From: JAYZDB01 sp036338025
Lineage (GTDB): Bacteria > Planctomycetota > UBA1135 > UBA2386
DNA: 15,464 bases
NCBI GenBank assembly: GCA_036338025.1
Contig: JAYZDB010000027.1
Coordinates: 1 to 15,464, forward strand
Reading direction: 5' to 3'
The notes beneath the pieces were generated by a model that did no database searches, was not told the DNA's origin, and saw only the letters and a program-made list of their open reading frames with translations. The position numbers were made by a program, and so were the translations under genes. How positions within the stretch are numbered: position 1 is the stretch's first letter; the number at the start of each line of letters is the position of its first letter. Below, one piece after another: positions 1 through 9,300 of this stretch.

Positions 1-484
1 GCTCGGTGACTTGCCGAGGCGAGATGCCTTTTTGCGAGGCGACGAGAATGCGGGCGAATTCCAGCCGTGGGTCCTTGTCGTTGTCGGCACCGAGAACGAC
101 TGCGCTGCCTGGATGGCCGCTCATCTTGAAGGAGGGGGCAAAGTTCTTCGGCAGGCCGACCTTCTGGGCGCCACGTTCGAAATTATGGAGGCACACCAGC
201 ATCTTCTTGGCGGGAACCGGTCGGTTGTGCATGGACAGCCGCTTGGTTTCGACGACGGTGACTTCTTTGGTGTCGGCGAGCTTCCTGGGTCCTCGCAGCA
301 TCTCCTCGATCTGCATCCGGTAGAGGACGTGGTGCTTGGTGGGGATCACCCGGATCGATTTAGCAACCGCGATCAGATCGGCGGCGGCAACCGCTCGCCG
401 CAGTCTCTGGCCGGTCAGCGGCGTGAGGATCACGGCCAGAGTCAGCACCAGCCCGATGTTTTGGCGGATGTGGTGGTTCATCAT
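1..484 (-). CDS. Secreted protein of unknown function, C-terminus beyond the window
   Basis: The minus strand is open from an ATG ATG pair (484 and 481) to the window edge, giving 161 codons without a stop. The protein starts MMNHHIRQNIGLVLTLAVIL, a basic stretch followed by a hydrophobic core, which reads as a signal peptide with possible cleavage near AVAAA (about residue 35). The mature part alternates charged and hydrophobic residues in a beta-rich style (for example HHVLYRMQIEEML, KEVTVVETKRL, KKMLVCLHNFE). I recognise no family. The plus-strand frame over the same bases (11-514) gives a Gly/His/Asp-rich product typical of an antisense shadow, which supports the minus-strand reading. A GGAAG at 494-498 lies nine bases before the ATG at 484. 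The gene is divergent from the protein kinase at 884. Function is unknown; coding status is fairly secure. Confidence 0.7.
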   Translation of the reverse strand, partial: MMNHHIRQNIGLVLTLAVILTPLTGQRLRRAVAAADLIAVAKSIRVIPTKHHVLYRMQIEEMLRGPRKLADTKEVTVVETKRLSMHNRPVPAKKMLVCLHNFERGAQKVGLPKNFAPSFKMSGHPGSAVVLGADNDKDPRLEFARILVASQKGISPRQVTE

Positions 485-493
485 TTTGCTTCG

Positions 494-498
494 CTTCC
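494..498 (-). promoter_or_regulatory. Probable ribosome binding site of the secreted protein
   Basis: GGAAG on the minus strand, nine bases from the ATG at 484. It favours 484 over the in-frame GTG further upstream at 526. It is one of the few Shine-Dalgarno-like sites in the window, so it may be fortuitous. Confidence 0.35.
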
Positions 499-682
499 AT
501 CCACGGCTACGTAGTTGCGTAGGCACGCGTGCTCAAGGCTATTGAACCGGGTTTCTGGAGCGAGTGCTGCGTCAAAATCGAACGTTGGACTCATACCGGG
601 CTTGTCATCGGCATCAGGCACCCATTCCCTGACCGTCGGGACCAAAGGACCGGCGAATTCCGTCGGACCTGGCCCGATTCCG

Positions 683-716
683 CCTGGATTGTCCAGGTTT
701 GCGACACTCTGTGTCG
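683..716. repeat. Two tandem perfect inverted repeats (possible operator or hairpins)
   Basis: The first is CCTGGA-TTG-TCCAGG (683-697). The second is CGACAC-TCT-GTGTCG (702-716). Each has 6-bp perfect arms and a 3-base centre, and their centres are 19 bases apart. The arms are unrelated to each other, so this is not a duplicated site. They could be two regulator binding sites or two small RNA hairpins. No T-tract follows, so an intrinsic terminator is unlikely. Confidence 0.5.
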
Positions 717-883
717 GTGGTTGATGTGTGTGACAACGGGGCCAGGAAATTGTGTTGTGAACTGGCATAGCCATGGGCTGGTAGAGCGAGGCATCGTTCC
801 TATCTCAACTCCAGGGAAGGAGATACCGAAGATCCTGGGGCAAACAAGGGCTGCGTACTGCGCAACTGGGAAACGACTGACGC

Positions 884-1813
884 ATGATGAAACTCGCGGT
901 AGGAGAGGTCATTCAGGGGTACCGGATCAAGCGATTCATTGGTCGCGGTGGGTTCTCTGCGGTGTTCCAGGCGGAACACGAAGAAACCGGCGCCAAGGTC
1001 GCTTTGAAGGTCGGGAGCCTCTCTGGTGGCGGTCGGCAGGTGACGCGTCTGCTGGATGTCAGCGCTCGCCGTACCCAGGACGGCATCAGTCCTGATGAGT
1101 TGCCCGCCGAGGCGATCTTCTTCGAGCACGGTGGCGTTCGGATCGACCTGTTCGACGAGACCGAGGTCGACGCCATGCTGCGAAGCGAGGCGGACGTCTT
1201 GGAGGCGAGCTGCTCTCCGAATCTGGTGACCCTCAGGGAGCGCCTGGTGGTCGATGATCGCCCGGTGCTGGTGTTGGACTTTGTGCGCGGCAAGACCTTG
1301 CGGGAGAAGGTGCGGGGCCTCGAAGGGATCCATCTCAATTGGTTCCTGGCGGTGGTGAGAGGACTCATCGCACTGAAAGACGCGGGCACCATGGACTACC
1401 ACGGTGACCTCAAGCCCGAGAACATCATCATCAAGCCGAGCGGCAAGATCGTGATGATCGATCCGGCGATGCGGCGGTCAGACCAGTCGATGGTGACCAC
1501 CACCCCGCACTACAATCCTCTGCTTCGCACCGACAGCAAGGCAGACGTGGTGGCGATCGGCATCATGATCTACGAGATCCTGACCGGTACTTTGCCCTTC
1601 GACGATGTGCCGTGGGAACATGCCGGCTCGAACAGTGGTGGCGAGACACTCAGACTGTCCTTGTCGTTCTTCTTCAGCTACTGCCCGCCGCAGAAGTTGA
1701 ACCCGAAGACGCCACCGGAGCTCGAGCGGATCATTTACCGCTGCATCACGGTGCCGTCCTACGGCTTGCAGGAACTCAAGGCGGACCTCGAAGAGTTCAT
1801 CGGACAGGCCTGA
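884..1813 (+). CDS. Soluble eukaryotic-like serine/threonine protein kinase, atypical DPA motif
   Basis: A 309-residue protein kinase catalytic domain, expected to phosphorylate Ser/Thr of cytoplasmic proteins. Landmarks: Gly-rich loop IGRGGFSAVF (19-28); ATP-anchoring lysine K42 in VALKV; catalytic loop HGDLKPEN (173-180) with base D175 and N180, Gly replacing the Arg of HRD; D193-P194-A195 in place of DFG, keeping the Mg-binding Asp; a short activation segment leading to TPHYNPLL (208-214), which replaces the usual APE motif; and the alpha-F segment DVVAIGIMIYEILTG (221-235). About 45-50 residues are inserted between K42 and the putative alpha-C helix (about 95-108). Unlike typical PknB-type kinases there is no transmembrane segment and no extracellular sensor. 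An in-frame TGA at 878-880 limits the start to ATG 884 or ATG 887. No good ribosome binding site is visible. The gene is convergent with the membrane protein, with 31 bases between the stops. Confidence 0.93.
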   Translation: MMKLAVGEVIQGYRIKRFIGRGGFSAVFQAEHEETGAKVALKVGSLSGGGRQVTRLLDVSARRTQDGISPDELPAEAIFFEHGGVRIDLFDETEVDAMLRSEADVLEASCSPNLVTLRERLVVDDRPVLVLDFVRGKTLREKVRGLEGIHLNWFLAVVRGLIALKDAGTMDYHGDLKPENIIIKPSGKIVMIDPAMRRSDQSMVTTTPHYNPLLRTDSKADVVAIGIMIYEILTGTLPFDDVPWEHAGSNSGGETLRLSLSFFFSYCPPQKLNPKTPPELERIIYRCITVPSYGLQELKADLEEFIGQA

Positions 1814-1844
1814 TCGAAACCGTCTTGGACCAACTGCGCGGGAC

Positions 1845-2858
1845 TCAAACCAGCGCGGTGAAGGCCTCGCTCGCCAACCAGGAGAACAGCGGCAGCAGGA
1901 CGTAGGTTGCGAAACGCCGCCATCCGGCCTGGCTCACCGGCCAGGTCGGCGTGTCTGCGACAGCCTGGCGCAGGATGACCAGTTCCGATAGCTCCTGCAC
2001 GCCAGCGAACCGCGTGCTCTGCAGTGCCTCGAGATCCCCGGCCAAGGCCCGGCCGAGCAAGTCCATCGCGGTTTTCTTGGCGCGCACGATCTGCCGCCGC
2101 ACTCCGACCAGCGGCAGCAGGAACAGTGCGAGCGAGGCAAGAGTGGTGATCGCCAGGGGCACAGCGAAGAAACTGATGTCGAAACCGGCCAAGGGCAGCG
2201 CCAGCACCAGGCTACCGGCGAGGCACAATGCCATCCGTGGTCCCGATCGCGAAAAGCGGTGCAAGGGATGCACGTCGAGCGGGTCGACCTCACCGACGCA
2301 GAGGCCGAGGCGGTACAACAGCCAGGCGCTACGGATGAAGGCGCACACTATCAAGGTAACGAAGATCTCGAACACGAACACATCGGTGTTCGTGAACACG
2401 CTGTAGCCCGGCATCCGGGAGTACCATTGTGCGAGTTGTGTCAGCTCTCCCATCGCTGCCATGTGTGCCGCCCAGAAACCACATCCGACCAATGGCACCA
2501 CCAGCCAGGCCAGTCGGGGCACGCGAGTGAACCGGGCCAGTGTTTCGTCCGCGGCCCGCGTGTCGACGACTCCCCGCAGTGCCTTGCAATCGGCGTACGC
2601 CCCGCGCAGTGCGAAGTGTGCGGTGAGGATCAGGTAGGTGAGCTCCAGGGAGAAGTAGATTGGGATGCCCCAGCCAGGGCGGATGTGCATCACCCAGCCC
2701 TCGCCCGAGGCTCTCATCGGCAGGTATGACCGGGCCAGCATGCAGACACCGAAGTGCAGAGCGCCCAGCAGGATCCCGACAAGGATGTACGTGGGTTGCT
2801 TGCGGGCCACCAGGGCGAAGGGCCAGGATGGGTGGGAGTGCGGTGGCATGACCGGCAC
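1845..2858 (-). CDS. Multi-pass integral membrane protein of unknown function
   Basis: A 337-residue protein with about six or seven hydrophobic segments: roughly residues 22-44, 64-88, 115-137, 160-184, 208-228, 228-250 and 315-335. Between the last two lies a charged, probably cytoplasmic helical stretch (about 252-300). The C-terminal arrangement, a WP motif (TWPVSQAGWRRF) followed by a last membrane helix with PLFSW, recalls uncharacterised bacterial and archaeal membrane proteins I have seen described only as hypothetical. I cannot name a family. The first codon of the longest frame is GTG at 2858; ATG at 2849, three codons in, is an equally good start and neither has a ribosome binding site. 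The gene is convergent with the kinase and divergent from the lipoprotein at 3098. The 239 bases between it and that lipoprotein should hold both promoters, but I see no clear one. Confidence 0.85.
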   Translation of the reverse strand: MPVMPPHSHPSWPFALVARKQPTYILVGILLGALHFGVCMLARSYLPMRASGEGWVMHIRPGWGIPIYFSLELTYLILTAHFALRGAYADCKALRGVVDTRAADETLARFTRVPRLAWLVVPLVGCGFWAAHMAAMGELTQLAQWYSRMPGYSVFTNTDVFVFEIFVTLIVCAFIRSAWLLYRLGLCVGEVDPLDVHPLHRFSRSGPRMALCLAGSLVLALPLAGFDISFFAVPLAITTLASLALFLLPLVGVRRQIVRAKKTAMDLLGRALAGDLEALQSTRFAGVQELSELVILRQAVADTPTWPVSQAGWRRFATYVLLPLFSWLASEAFTALV

Positions 2859-3097
2859 GCTAAGTGCACCGGGTGGCAGACGCTAGCGATGGGGATGGAG
2901 CACCGCCGGATCCCGGTGGTATGGGCCCCCTGGATCCGCTGGCCCCGCGGTCAGATGGCAGCAGCGAATCTTTTGTCCTCGCTTGGTCCGGGGCAGGGAA
3001 GATCCTTGGCTCTTCGCAGTCCAAGCCCCATCATCTCGCTACGGCGTCTGTCGCTCCCAGTGGCGGCGTTGTCCGAGATCCTGGCAGAGTGCTAACG

Positions 3098-4381
3098 ATG
3101 ACCGTAAAATACTATTTGGCAGCAGGATACATCCTCTCCCTTGGTTTGGCGGCCTGTGCTGGTAGCAGTCAGGTCCTGGCCACGAGCGAGTTCCTGGCCT
3201 CCCAGAACAACTTTCACCAGGCCTACTGGGTGATCGCGAATGCCAGCGAGACCTATCCCGATGACCCGGAAATCCAGCGGATGTTCTGGCAACGGCGCCG
3301 CGACTACCTGCTCGAGCGTGGCCGGGAGCTTCTCTACAACGAGCGCGAAATCGAGGCCATCCGCGTGTTCGAGCAAGTTCTCACCCTCGAGCCCGGCAGT
3401 CCAGTTGCCGAGGGGTGGATCATGCGTTCGCTGCACAAGCTCGCCGAGAGTGAGGTGAAGGACGGCGAGATTCTGATGCACGAGGGGAGGATCGAGGAGG
3501 CCTTGGTGCACTTCACCGCGGCGCTGGCCTACGTTCCACAATTCCCGTCTGCAAGCACGGGCGTCGACAACGTGACCGCCTACAACTCCAGGAGAAACCA
3601 AAAGGCGATCAAGCACTACAAGCTTGGCTCGCGCGCTCGCGGGGAATACCCGCCGAGCTACAACAGGAGCGCATACCACAGCCGGATTGCCCTCGACATG
3701 GACAAGACCATGAGCAGGGCCGAAGAACTGAGAGTTTCGTCCATTCGCCGTATTGCGCACGATCGCATGGCAGCCTCGGAGAAGTCCGAAGAGGACGGCT
3801 TCTATTCTGCGGCGCTCGTTGAGTGCAAACAGATCAAGGCGATCCTGCCTGATTACGAGGGGGTTGACGCGCGGATAGCACGCTTGGAGAAGGAAGTCGA
3901 CGCTCGCAAACAGTGTCGCGACGCCGAGATGATCTTGCGCAAGGGCGACTTCGATCGGGCCGACGCGCTGCTGGCGAAGGCCTTCGATCTTGCTGTCAGT
4001 GGGGACGTCAAGGCGATCATCAGCGGCGTGATGCAGGACAGCAAGCTACGGCGTTACAAGGAGGCCTTCATGAAGGCCCGCGACCTTGAACTCGACTGGA
4101 AGCTCGAGGCTGCCCTCGTCGGCTACAAGGCCGTTGAGGAGGTGTTCAAGAAGGACTACCCGGCTTCCGACCAGGAGGGCTTCGAAGGCGTTCGGGGTCG
4201 GATCCGCGAGGTCGGTTCGACGATCGCCGAGGCGAACGATGCCTTTGCCAAGGGCGTGGCTGCCGAGAAGGCCAGCAAGCTCAAGGAAGCCATCGATCAC
4301 TTCGCTGAGGCGGTGGCGGTCTACCCTGGGTTCAAGGGCCTGGAGGCTCGGATCGCCAAGCTACGCGCCCAGCTCCAGTAG
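3098..4381 (+). CDS. TPR-like repeat lipoprotein
   Basis: A 427-residue predicted lipoprotein. The start at ATG 3098 is chosen because it gives a compact signal peptide ending in the lipobox LAAC (17-20), with C20 as the lipidated residue. The frame is open back to 2864, but that extension is low-complexity and would bury the signal peptide. The mature protein is almost wholly helical and built of degenerate TPR-like units, for example ASQNNFHQAYWVIANASETY (34-53), ELLYNEREIEAIRVFEQVL (77-95), ILMHEGRIEEALVHFTAAL (125-143), DGFYSAALVECKQIKAILPD (233-252) and LKEAIDHFAEAVAVYPGF (395-412). Such proteins usually scaffold partner binding on the periplasmic face of a membrane; no enzymatic motif is visible. 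It is the first gene of a plus-strand run, 45 bases before the histidine kinase, which suggests but does not prove co-transcription. Confidence 0.85.
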   Translation: MTVKYYLAAGYILSLGLAACAGSSQVLATSEFLASQNNFHQAYWVIANASETYPDDPEIQRMFWQRRRDYLLERGRELLYNEREIEAIRVFEQVLTLEPGSPVAEGWIMRSLHKLAESEVKDGEILMHEGRIEEALVHFTAALAYVPQFPSASTGVDNVTAYNSRRNQKAIKHYKLGSRARGEYPPSYNRSAYHSRIALDMDKTMSRAEELRVSSIRRIAHDRMAASEKSEEDGFYSAALVECKQIKAILPDYEGVDARIARLEKEVDARKQCRDAEMILRKGDFDRADALLAKAFDLAVSGDVKAIISGVMQDSKLRRYKEAFMKARDLELDWKLEAALVGYKAVEEVFKKDYPASDQEGFEGVRGRIREVGSTIAEANDAFAKGVAAEKASKLKEAIDHFAEAVAVYPGFKGLEARIAKLRAQLQ

Positions 4382-4426
4382 CTCTCCATACGGGCCTGGG
4401 CAATCTCGGGTAGACTCCTATCCGTT

Positions 4427-6307
4427 GTGCGCATCAACTCGCTGACCACCCGGTTCCTGCTGGCTCTCCTGGTCTGCACGGCGATTCCGTTTCTCGGTTT
4501 CGGACTGTATGTCCGCGGCGAGGTCGGCGACCGCGAACAGGAGCAGATCGTCAATGTGTATCTACCGCGCTTCGCAGATGATGCGGCGCGTAAGATCGCG
4601 ACGACTCTCGACACTGCAGTCCGCAGCGGCTGGCATTTGGTGAAATTCGCCGAATTCAGCCTGTTGACGGAGGCTGAGGCTGAGACCGGTTGTGGCGGCC
4701 TGCCGCAGTTTCAGGACCTGGTCTACAGCCTCTACCACGTCAATCTGGACCTGGACATGGTGGTTCTCGCTGGTGAAAGCGGCGAAGTCCTGAGCGTGAT
4801 GCGGAGTCCTGGGCTGGACTCGCAGAAGGAAGAAGAGTTGGCCTTGCTGGAGCCGACCAACGTTCGGGAAACGGCGTGGTTCCAGAGCGCTCATTCCAAC
4901 AAGCGCGAAGTCTCCCACTTCGGGCGTCACCTTTCACCGTACCTGCACCGTAACCCGGACCAGCACACCAACGATCCTCGCAATTACAGCCTCGGGGTCA
5001 GCTTCCCCGTGCACACCGCCAACGGGAAGTTGGGGGCGCTGTACATGCTCTTGCGATGGAAGACGATCCAAGAGGTGATCGACGAGACCCGGCAGTTCCT
5101 CCGGGCCAAGGCAGGCTTCGAGAGCGCGGAGGTGATGTTGACAGACCGCACAGGGCGTATTCTGGCGCACTCGGAGCGCGCACAGTACGGCGTGCTTCTC
5201 GAGTCAGAGTCACTAAGGAATTGGTTGCTCACCGGCGACAGCGGAGGCCGGGTGTTTGTGACTCCCGAAGGGGAAGAGCGCGGATTGGGTTTTGCCAAGA
5301 CCAGTATTCCAGGTGGAGATGCCAACGAATGGCGCATCGGCGTGCACGCTACGACAGCCGAGTTGTTTGAGGTAAGCCGCGAATTCGGAATGTGGTTGCT
5401 GCTGGTGGTTCCGGTGATCGCAGCGCTGGTGATATGCCTCGCATACGCGTCGTCCCGAGCGATCATCCGGCCGGTGCGCCGCCTGTCCGAGGCGACCCGT
5501 CAGGTTGCTCAAGGCAATCTGGATGCCCGCGTCGATCAGTTGGGCGGCGATGAACTCAGCGACCTGGGCCGCGCCTTCAACACGATGGCGAGCGACCTGA
5601 TGGAGAATCGCGAGCGACTTGTCGAAGCCGAGCGTCAGTCTGCCTGGGCCGAGATGGCCCGACAGATCGCCCACGAGATCAAGAATCCCCTGACACCCAT
5701 GCGGATGAGTGCGCAACTCATGCAGCGTGCGCGTCGCGAGGGCGATGAGCGATGGAAAGAGTTGGCCGATCGTCTGGCTCAGAATGTCTTCGAACAGACC
5801 GACGCCCTCGATCGCATCGCCGCCGACTTCCGCCAGTTTGCGGGATCCCCGGCGCGCAAGGTCGCGGAAATGCGGGCCGATGACCTGTTGCTGGGTATCC
5901 AGAAGTTGGTGGCGAGCATGTCGGAGGCAACGGAGGTCGACATGGTGTTCGAGGCCGGTGCTGGTGACGCCGTGATCGACGTTGATGTCCAGGAGATGCG
6001 ACGGGTGTTCCTCAACCTGATCCACAACGCGATTCAGGCCTGTGGCGACCAGGGCCGTGTGGCCATCTCGTCACTCTTGGTCGATGGTCGGGTCGAGTAC
6101 CGTATCGAGGACAACGGTTCGGGGGTTCCTGACGACACCAGGCCGCGACTCTTCGAGCCGTACTTCACGACCAAGACCGCCGGGACGGGCCTCGGCCTGG
6201 CGATTTGCCACAAGATCGTCGAGGCGCATAACGGAGAAATAAAACTCGAAAGTTCTGTCCCCCAGCGCACGGTTTTTCTCCTAACGCTACCGTTGCGGTC
6301 GGAATGA
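4427..6307 (+). CDS. NtrY-type membrane sensor histidine kinase
   Basis: A 626-residue two-component sensor kinase. Order: membrane anchor 1 (about 9-29); a large extracytoplasmic sensor (about 30-320) that looks like a double PAS-like dCache fold, with cores near 105-210 and 232-312; membrane helix 2 (about 322-342); HAMP (about 343-393); dimerisation helix with H-box AHEIKNPLTP, phospho-acceptor H416; N-box NLIHNAIQA (530-538); G1 box EDNGSG (561-566); F-box LFEPYFTTK (575-583); and G2 box GTGLGLAI (586-593). The EMARQIAHEIKNPLTP style matches NtrY-like kinases. All catalytic motifs are intact. The start is GTG 4427, giving a basic N-terminus directly before the first membrane helix; no ATG lies close. 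No response regulator or sigma-54 activator is encoded in the window, so it is an orphan here and its signal is unknown. It sits between a TPR lipoprotein and a giant anchored repeat protein. Confidence 0.95.
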   Translation: MRINSLTTRFLLALLVCTAIPFLGFGLYVRGEVGDREQEQIVNVYLPRFADDAARKIATTLDTAVRSGWHLVKFAEFSLLTEAEAETGCGGLPQFQDLVYSLYHVNLDLDMVVLAGESGEVLSVMRSPGLDSQKEEELALLEPTNVRETAWFQSAHSNKREVSHFGRHLSPYLHRNPDQHTNDPRNYSLGVSFPVHTANGKLGALYMLLRWKTIQEVIDETRQFLRAKAGFESAEVMLTDRTGRILAHSERAQYGVLLESESLRNWLLTGDSGGRVFVTPEGEERGLGFAKTSIPGGDANEWRIGVHATTAELFEVSREFGMWLLLVVPVIAALVICLAYASSRAIIRPVRRLSEATRQVAQGNLDARVDQLGGDELSDLGRAFNTMASDLMENRERLVEAERQSAWAEMARQIAHEIKNPLTPMRMSAQLMQRARREGDERWKELADRLAQNVFEQTDALDRIAADFRQFAGSPARKVAEMRADDLLLGIQKLVASMSEATEVDMVFEAGAGDAVIDVDVQEMRRVFLNLIHNAIQACGDQGRVAISSLLVDGRVEYRIEDNGSGVPDDTRPRLFEPYFTTKTAGTGLGLAICHKIVEAHNGEIKLESSVPQRTVFLLTLPLRSE

Positions 6308-6392
6308 CGCTGAATACCGCGATCCGTCCGAAAGACTGACTCGCGTCTGGTCCACTGCCATATTCCGGCGTCCGTAACCCCATCGTTTTCCC

Positions 6393-9300
6393 ATGTCTTC
6401 GAAGTCCAAGGTACTCAGCCTCCTAGCGGTCCTTCTGTGTGGCCTCGTCGCGTTCTTGGTCTACGAGTTTACGGTCGGCATCGGGCCGAATGCGCTGCCC
6501 GATACCGGTAGCAGCCGTGGGCTCGCCGATCCCCTGACTTCCGACAACGCCGGTAAGAGTCCTGAGATCCAGACGGACGCCGAATCTGGCCGCACGACGG
6601 TCGCCGTCGACCCCAATTCGATTACCGGGGTGCGGGGCGTGGTCCTTGATGCTCGCACCAGGGCGCCGATGCCTGGTGTGGAGGTGGTTGCGATGCGCTT
6701 GATTCCCAACCTCGAGCGTCCGATGACGCGGCTTCGGTCGATGTTCCGGGAAGGGCTGTATGTGGATACTTCGAGACCGACGGAACTTCTTGGAAGTGCG
6801 ATCACTCGTGGCGATGGCTCGTTCGAGTTACTTGGATTACCCAACGGGAAGATCTTTCTCGACGCCCGCTCCGATCGGGCCTACGTACGCAACCCGGGTG
6901 TGGTTCGTCTGGCGCGCGGTCAGGTGCAAGACGAAGTGGAGCTTCTTGCATCCCCTGGCGGTCGAATCGTGGGACGGGTGGTTGGACCTGAAGGAGTGCC
7001 TTCTTCCAACACCAGGGTGAGTGTTCGGCCAGGCCTGAACTCGTTTCTCGGCCAACTGACTCAACGCAAGTACAAGTGGCTCGAGGTCATCACCGATGAG
7101 GATGGCCGCTACGAGATGTCCGGCGTGCCGACCGGTGATGGTTACAGCGTGACCTATGCCTCGCCCGACATGGCTTTGGAAGAGCGGCATGGGGTCGATA
7201 TTGATCTTGGTGAGACGGTCACCATCGACATCCAGGGCAAGATCGGGGCTTCGGTGACCGGGCGGGCGATCGACGCCAATGGGACACCGGTGGTGGGTGC
7301 CCAGGTGGCGATGGTCTACCTCGACATTAGCAGGATGCTGTTCAGCGCCGACGGCCGTGGAGAGGCCCTCGCTACCGACGAAAACGGCTACTTCCAACTG
7401 CAGCATGTCGCTGCAGGTCGCGTCGCGTTCATTGCCGCAACCCACGACCTCGCACCGTCGAACATCCACGAGTTGGCGGTGGTCGACGGTGGTGTCTACA
7501 GCGATATCGTCCTGACCCTCGACACCGGGTTGACCTTTACCGGCCTCGTCGTCGATGGGGACGACCAGCCGTTGCCCGGAGTCGATGTTGAAATCCGTCC
7601 TCTGGACTTTCGAGGTTCTGAGCGTGGCGGTCCGGACGCCTTGAAGATCGCGCTCAAGATCCGAGTCGTGAAAGCACGTACCGATTTGGCAGGGCGATTT
7701 AGCACCAGCGGCATTGCGGGCAATCGACTCATGATGAAGTTCTCGAAGTCCGGTTACATCACGATCCGGAAGAACGGCACCAAGGTCGACACCAAGGACT
7801 TCAAGGTCCAGATGACTCGTGGTGTTACCCTGCGCGGTCGGGTTGAGCTCGCCGACGGCAAGCCGGTCAAGCGCTTCCGTGTCCGCGCGAGTTCACGAGA
7901 GAGCCGGCGCGACCGGACCAGGTCAGCTGACAACCGCCCGAAAGAGGACGGCGGAGCCTCGGACGATGCCGAGAAGGACGAGGATCGTTCGGGAGTCAGT
8001 GTTGAGTTCAGTGTAGGGACCGACGAGAGGTCCGCGAGGCGCAACCGACGCTCCTTCGGGCGTGGTCGGGGAGGGCGTGACTGGCGCGGATCGGGCAGCA
8101 CGACGCGTGTTCGCGAGGGCGCCGAGTCCGGCGGTGAGTCTGGGTCACGGTCAGGATGGGACGAGGTCAAGAGTGCTTCGGGCCGGTTTTCGATCGCTGG
8201 TATCCCGTCGGGGACAATCCGAGTCAGTGTCCGGGCCGATGGATTTCTCGACCCGAAATCGCAAGAGGTCGTTCTGCAGCCGGGCGCTTCCAGTGAGGAG
8301 TTGGTGTTCATCGTCGATCCGGGAGCGATCTGCCGCGGCATCGTCAAGGACGAGGTCACCGGCGATCCCGTCGCCGAGGCCACCGTGACCGCCTACAAGG
8401 GTGAGAAGAAGGACGACGAAGGCGGTTTCCAGCTGTTCAGGCCCGACGCGGATGCCGAGGACTTTGATTTCCTTGGCATGGCCGCCAGTGACAGTCGGCG
8501 TTCGTCGATGACCAACGGTCGCGGTGAGTTCGAGATCAGGGGGCTGACCGGTGGTGACTATCGGTTTACCGCTCGGCATCCCGACATGGCCAAGGCTTCC
8601 GTGAAGGACGTCGAGGTCCTCACTGAGCGTCCGACCGAGAACATCGAGATCCTGTTGGCGACCGGCGGGGCAATCGAAGGCGTCGTGACGGGCAAGGGCC
8701 AACTCCCCTTGGGTAGCGCAATGGTCGTGGCCATGAGCCTCCAGGCTGGGTCCCTCAAGAGTGACGCTACGGACGCTCGCGGCTTTTATCGCATTGATGG
8801 TCTGCCACCCGGTCAGTACATCGTGTTCAAGTCCAAGATGGATGAGGGGACCGCGGACATCGGCATGGACCTGATGAATAACATGCGGTTGAAGACCACG
8901 ACCGTCCGTCGAAACAAGACTACCCGCCGGGATATTCACGACGAGACGGATGACAGTGTCCGCATATACGGAACGGTACGTGACGCGGGCAAGCCAGTGC
9001 CTCGAGCTGTGATCACCGTCCTCGGTCGTGACAAGGACGGCATCCTGGGTATGGGGATTCGCACCAAGTCGACCGCGGATGACGGAACCTACGAGATCAT
9101 TGGCTTGGGCGCCGGTGACTATCTTGTTCAGGTGGCGCGTTTCCGCGGCCGGGCGGAACAATCGAATATCACGATCGAGATCCCTGACGGGGTGCGGGAG
9201 TTCCGCGTCGACATCGATATGCCGCAGAGCTACATCGAAGGCCTGGTCATGGACTCTGCCGGCAACGCGGTAGCAGGAGTGCAGGTCCAGGTTGGTCTAC

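Larger units (their letters stand above)
485..883. other. Divergent intergenic region with two adjacent inverted repeats
   Basis: These 399 bases lie between two outward-facing starts and should hold the promoters of both the secreted protein (minus) and the protein kinase (plus). I could not assign convincing -35/-10 pairs. The clearest structure is a pair of perfect inverted repeats at 683-697 and 702-716. A 97-codon minus-strand frame (481-774) is open here and its TGA overlaps the ATG at 484, but its composition is not convincingly coding. I treat the region as non-coding. Confidence 0.55.

Noticed and set aside
481..774. A 97-codon minus-strand frame whose TGA overlaps the ATG of the secreted protein (ATGA).
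   Set aside because: Pro-rich with no recognisable domain and weak codon bias, it also covers the two inverted repeats. The ATGA overlap alone is not enough; conservation in relatives would be needed.
529..1095. A 188-codon plus-strand frame running from the intergenic region into the kinase gene.
   Set aside because: It overlaps the Gly-rich loop and ATP-lysine region of the kinase in another frame and shows no domain.
2919..2944. Two GGATCC palindromes close together with GC-rich flanks upstream of the TPR lipoprotein.
   Set aside because: The flanks pair imperfectly and no T-tract follows, so neither a terminator nor an operator can be argued.
2864..3097. In-frame N-terminal extension of the TPR lipoprotein.
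   Set aside because: It is Gly/Pro/Ser/Asp-rich and would place a good signal peptide with lipobox about 80 residues inside the protein. ATG 3098 is preferred.
8151..9161. A 336-codon minus-strand frame inside the repeat protein.
   Set aside because: It is antisense to well-conserved repeats and has a His/Asp/Gly-rich composition with no domain, typical of shadows in GC-rich DNA. The 270-codon frame at 5213-6025 opposite the histidine kinase is rejected for the same reason.
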